NCBI GenBank assembly: GCA_900759415.1
Contig: CAAEVC010000106.1
Location: forward strand, 1-13,042
Origin: an uncultured Dialister sp.
GTDB taxonomy: Bacteria > Bacillota > Negativicutes > Veillonellales > Dialisteraceae
Length of the DNA stretch: 13,042 nucleotides
Reading direction: 5' to 3'
Part shown: positions 12,599 to 13,042 of the stretch, one piece after another
Layout of the letters: the number at the start of each line of letters is the position of its first letter
How positions within the stretch are numbered: the stretch's first letter is position 1
Notes under the pieces: model-generated
Database searches by the model: none
Told to the model about the DNA's origin: nothing
The model's input: only the letters and a program-made list of their open reading frames with translations
Program-made: the position numbers and the translations under genes

Positions 12599-12629
12599 AT
12601 AGTAAACCGTATCACTATCATACGGTCAA
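12599..12629 (-). promoter_or_regulatory. MerR-type promoter of the secreted-protein/TIM-barrel operon
   Basis: On the minus strand -35 TTGACC (12629-12624) is followed by a 19-bp spacer and -10 TACTAT (12604-12599). The perfect 7-bp dyad ACCGTAT-N7-ATACGGT (12626-12606) sits exactly as in the promoter at 9759-9789: same -35, same half-site spacing, same position. TTTACT at 12606-12601 would give a 17-bp spacer as an alternative -10. The shared layout makes common control by the MerR-family protein likely. Confidence 0.7.
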
Positions 12630-12715
12630 ACAATCTGTGGAGCCATTCCGCCCGGTAAGCGCTGCTTCCACTCCTGCATATCATCTTCTTTCATAAAAAA
12701 GTGGATACAGATCAT
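12626..12715 (-). CDS. Possible 29-residue small ORF
   Basis: An ATG with AAGGGGAG two bases upstream opens a 29-codon frame (MICIHFFMKEDDMQEWKQRL, then PGGMAPQIV and TGA). The composition is protein-like, with a mixed charged amphipathic middle. Its stop codon overlaps the -35 element of the MerR-type promoter. It could be a true small protein, the tail of a decayed gene, or chance. The ribosome binding site is close to the ATG but otherwise good. No family is recognised. Confidence 0.3.
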   Translation of the reverse strand: MICIHFFMKEDDMQEWKQRLPGGMAPQIV

Positions 12716-12793
12716 CACTCCCCTTCTAAGAACTGCGCTCAGAGAACCTCAAGGTGGTTGTAAAAAAATTTATAATTTTCCTATAAAGCCTTG

Positions 12794-13017
12794 CTGTCAG
12801 CGGCGCTGAAGATCAGTTTCTCATCGCATTTCTCCTCACCTTCTGTAGGATACATCATCTATCTGTTTTCAGACAAATAATCAAAACCACCCGTTGAACG
12901 GGTGGTTTGAACAGGCCCTATAAGGGCCTCTCGCTTGTGGTTACCTTTAAAGAGGCATTGAATAGATTTATCAATCACACCTTTTTCTCTGGCGGCCCCC
13001 TATTCGGGGGCTTTTTT
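12794..13017 (+). ncRNA. Candidate structured small RNA or insertion-sequence end
   Basis: A putative plus-strand promoter upstream and an intrinsic terminator downstream bracket about 224 nt with two tandem stable hairpins (12884-12908, 12913-12929) and a weaker CCTTTAAAGAGG fold (about 12943-12954). Tandem hairpins ending near GGCATTGAAT recall ends of IS200/IS605-type elements and their associated RNAs, but no transposase or TnpB gene is in the window. Both readings are tentative. Confidence 0.3.
12995..13017 (+). terminator. Plus-strand rho-independent terminator
   Basis: GCCCCC-TATTC-GGGGGC (12995-13011) is followed directly by TTTTTT on the plus strand. The minus strand lacks a T run. 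No annotated plus-strand gene precedes it in the window, so it implies a plus-strand transcript such as a small RNA. Confidence 0.85.
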
Positions 13018-13042
13018 CTTTGCCTTATTTTCCCTTGCTACC

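Larger units (their letters stand above)
12716..13042. other. Right-end noncoding region with hairpins
   Basis: No supported gene. A minus-strand frame 12858-12781 (25 residues, MMYPTEGEEKCDEKLIFSAA and so on) has no ribosome binding site. On the plus strand there is a possible promoter (TTGTAA 12758-12763, 18 bp, TATAAA 12782-12787), a near-perfect palindrome around CACCCGTTGAACGGGTG (12884-12908), a second hairpin AGGCCCT-ATA-AGGGCCT (12913-12929) and a terminator at 12995-13017. Confidence 0.55.

Noticed and set aside
12781..12858. 25-codon minus-strand frame at the right end
   Set aside because: It lacks a ribosome binding site and recognisable similarity; it may be a gene remnant but cannot be supported.
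1..13042. tRNA, rRNA or CRISPR array
   Set aside because: No cloverleaf or rRNA sequence, and no regularly spaced repeats with unique spacers, were seen on either strand.

Overview
This window reads as chromosome from a didermic Firmicute of the class Negativicutes (Veillonellaceae/Dialister/Megasphaera type). Strong AGGAGG-type ribosome binding sites, moderate GC and a substrate-binding protein anchored as a lipoprotein look Firmicute. ExbB, ExbD, TonB and a TonB-dependent outer-membrane receptor show that there is an outer membrane. The genus is inferred, not proven.

Layout. The left edge holds only a start codon of a minus-strand gene that runs out of the window, then intergenic DNA with two hairpin terminators. 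From 432 to 9716 everything is on the minus strand. In transcription order it is: SAM-dependent methyltransferase (9716-8877), a 298-nt structured gap, a small secreted protein (8578-8174), a TonB-dependent receptor (8153-5865), a lipoprotein substrate-binding protein (5708-4668), a FecCD-type permease (4652-3594), its ATPase (3594-2797), a Cys-rich CGGC-domain protein (2786-2433), then exbB, exbD and tonB (2293-432). A MerR-family regulator of about BmrR size (9940-10767) is divergent from the methyltransferase. Beyond a strong bidirectional terminator lies a second minus-strand unit: a small secreted helical protein (12508-12149) followed by a xylose-isomerase-like TIM-barrel protein (12089-11139). 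The right end (12626-13042) has one possible tiny ORF, a run of hairpins and a plus-strand terminator, perhaps a small RNA or an insertion-sequence end.

How it fits together. The receptor, powered by ExbB-ExbD-TonB, would bring a scarce ligand across the outer membrane. The lipoprotein, permease and ATPase would take it across the inner membrane. The families are those used for ferric chelates, heme, corrinoids and other metal complexes; the sequence does not fix the substrate. The methyltransferase, CGGC protein and TIM-barrel protein look like cytoplasmic partners that process the ligand or metal.

The most notable observation concerns regulation. The promoters of the methyltransferase-led operon and of the TIM-barrel operon share the same architecture: -35 TTGACC, a 19-bp spacer, and a dyad ACCnTAT-N7-ATAnGGT placed identically. 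This is the layout of promoters activated by MerR proteins. A related dyad (AGTGTAT-N7-ATAGACT) covers the -10 of the regulator's own promoter. The two operons flanking the regulator therefore appear to form one small-molecule-responsive regulon. A second possible control layer is the leader of the small secreted protein and receptor, which contains a two-tier hairpin and mutually exclusive pairings that include the Shine-Dalgarno sequence.
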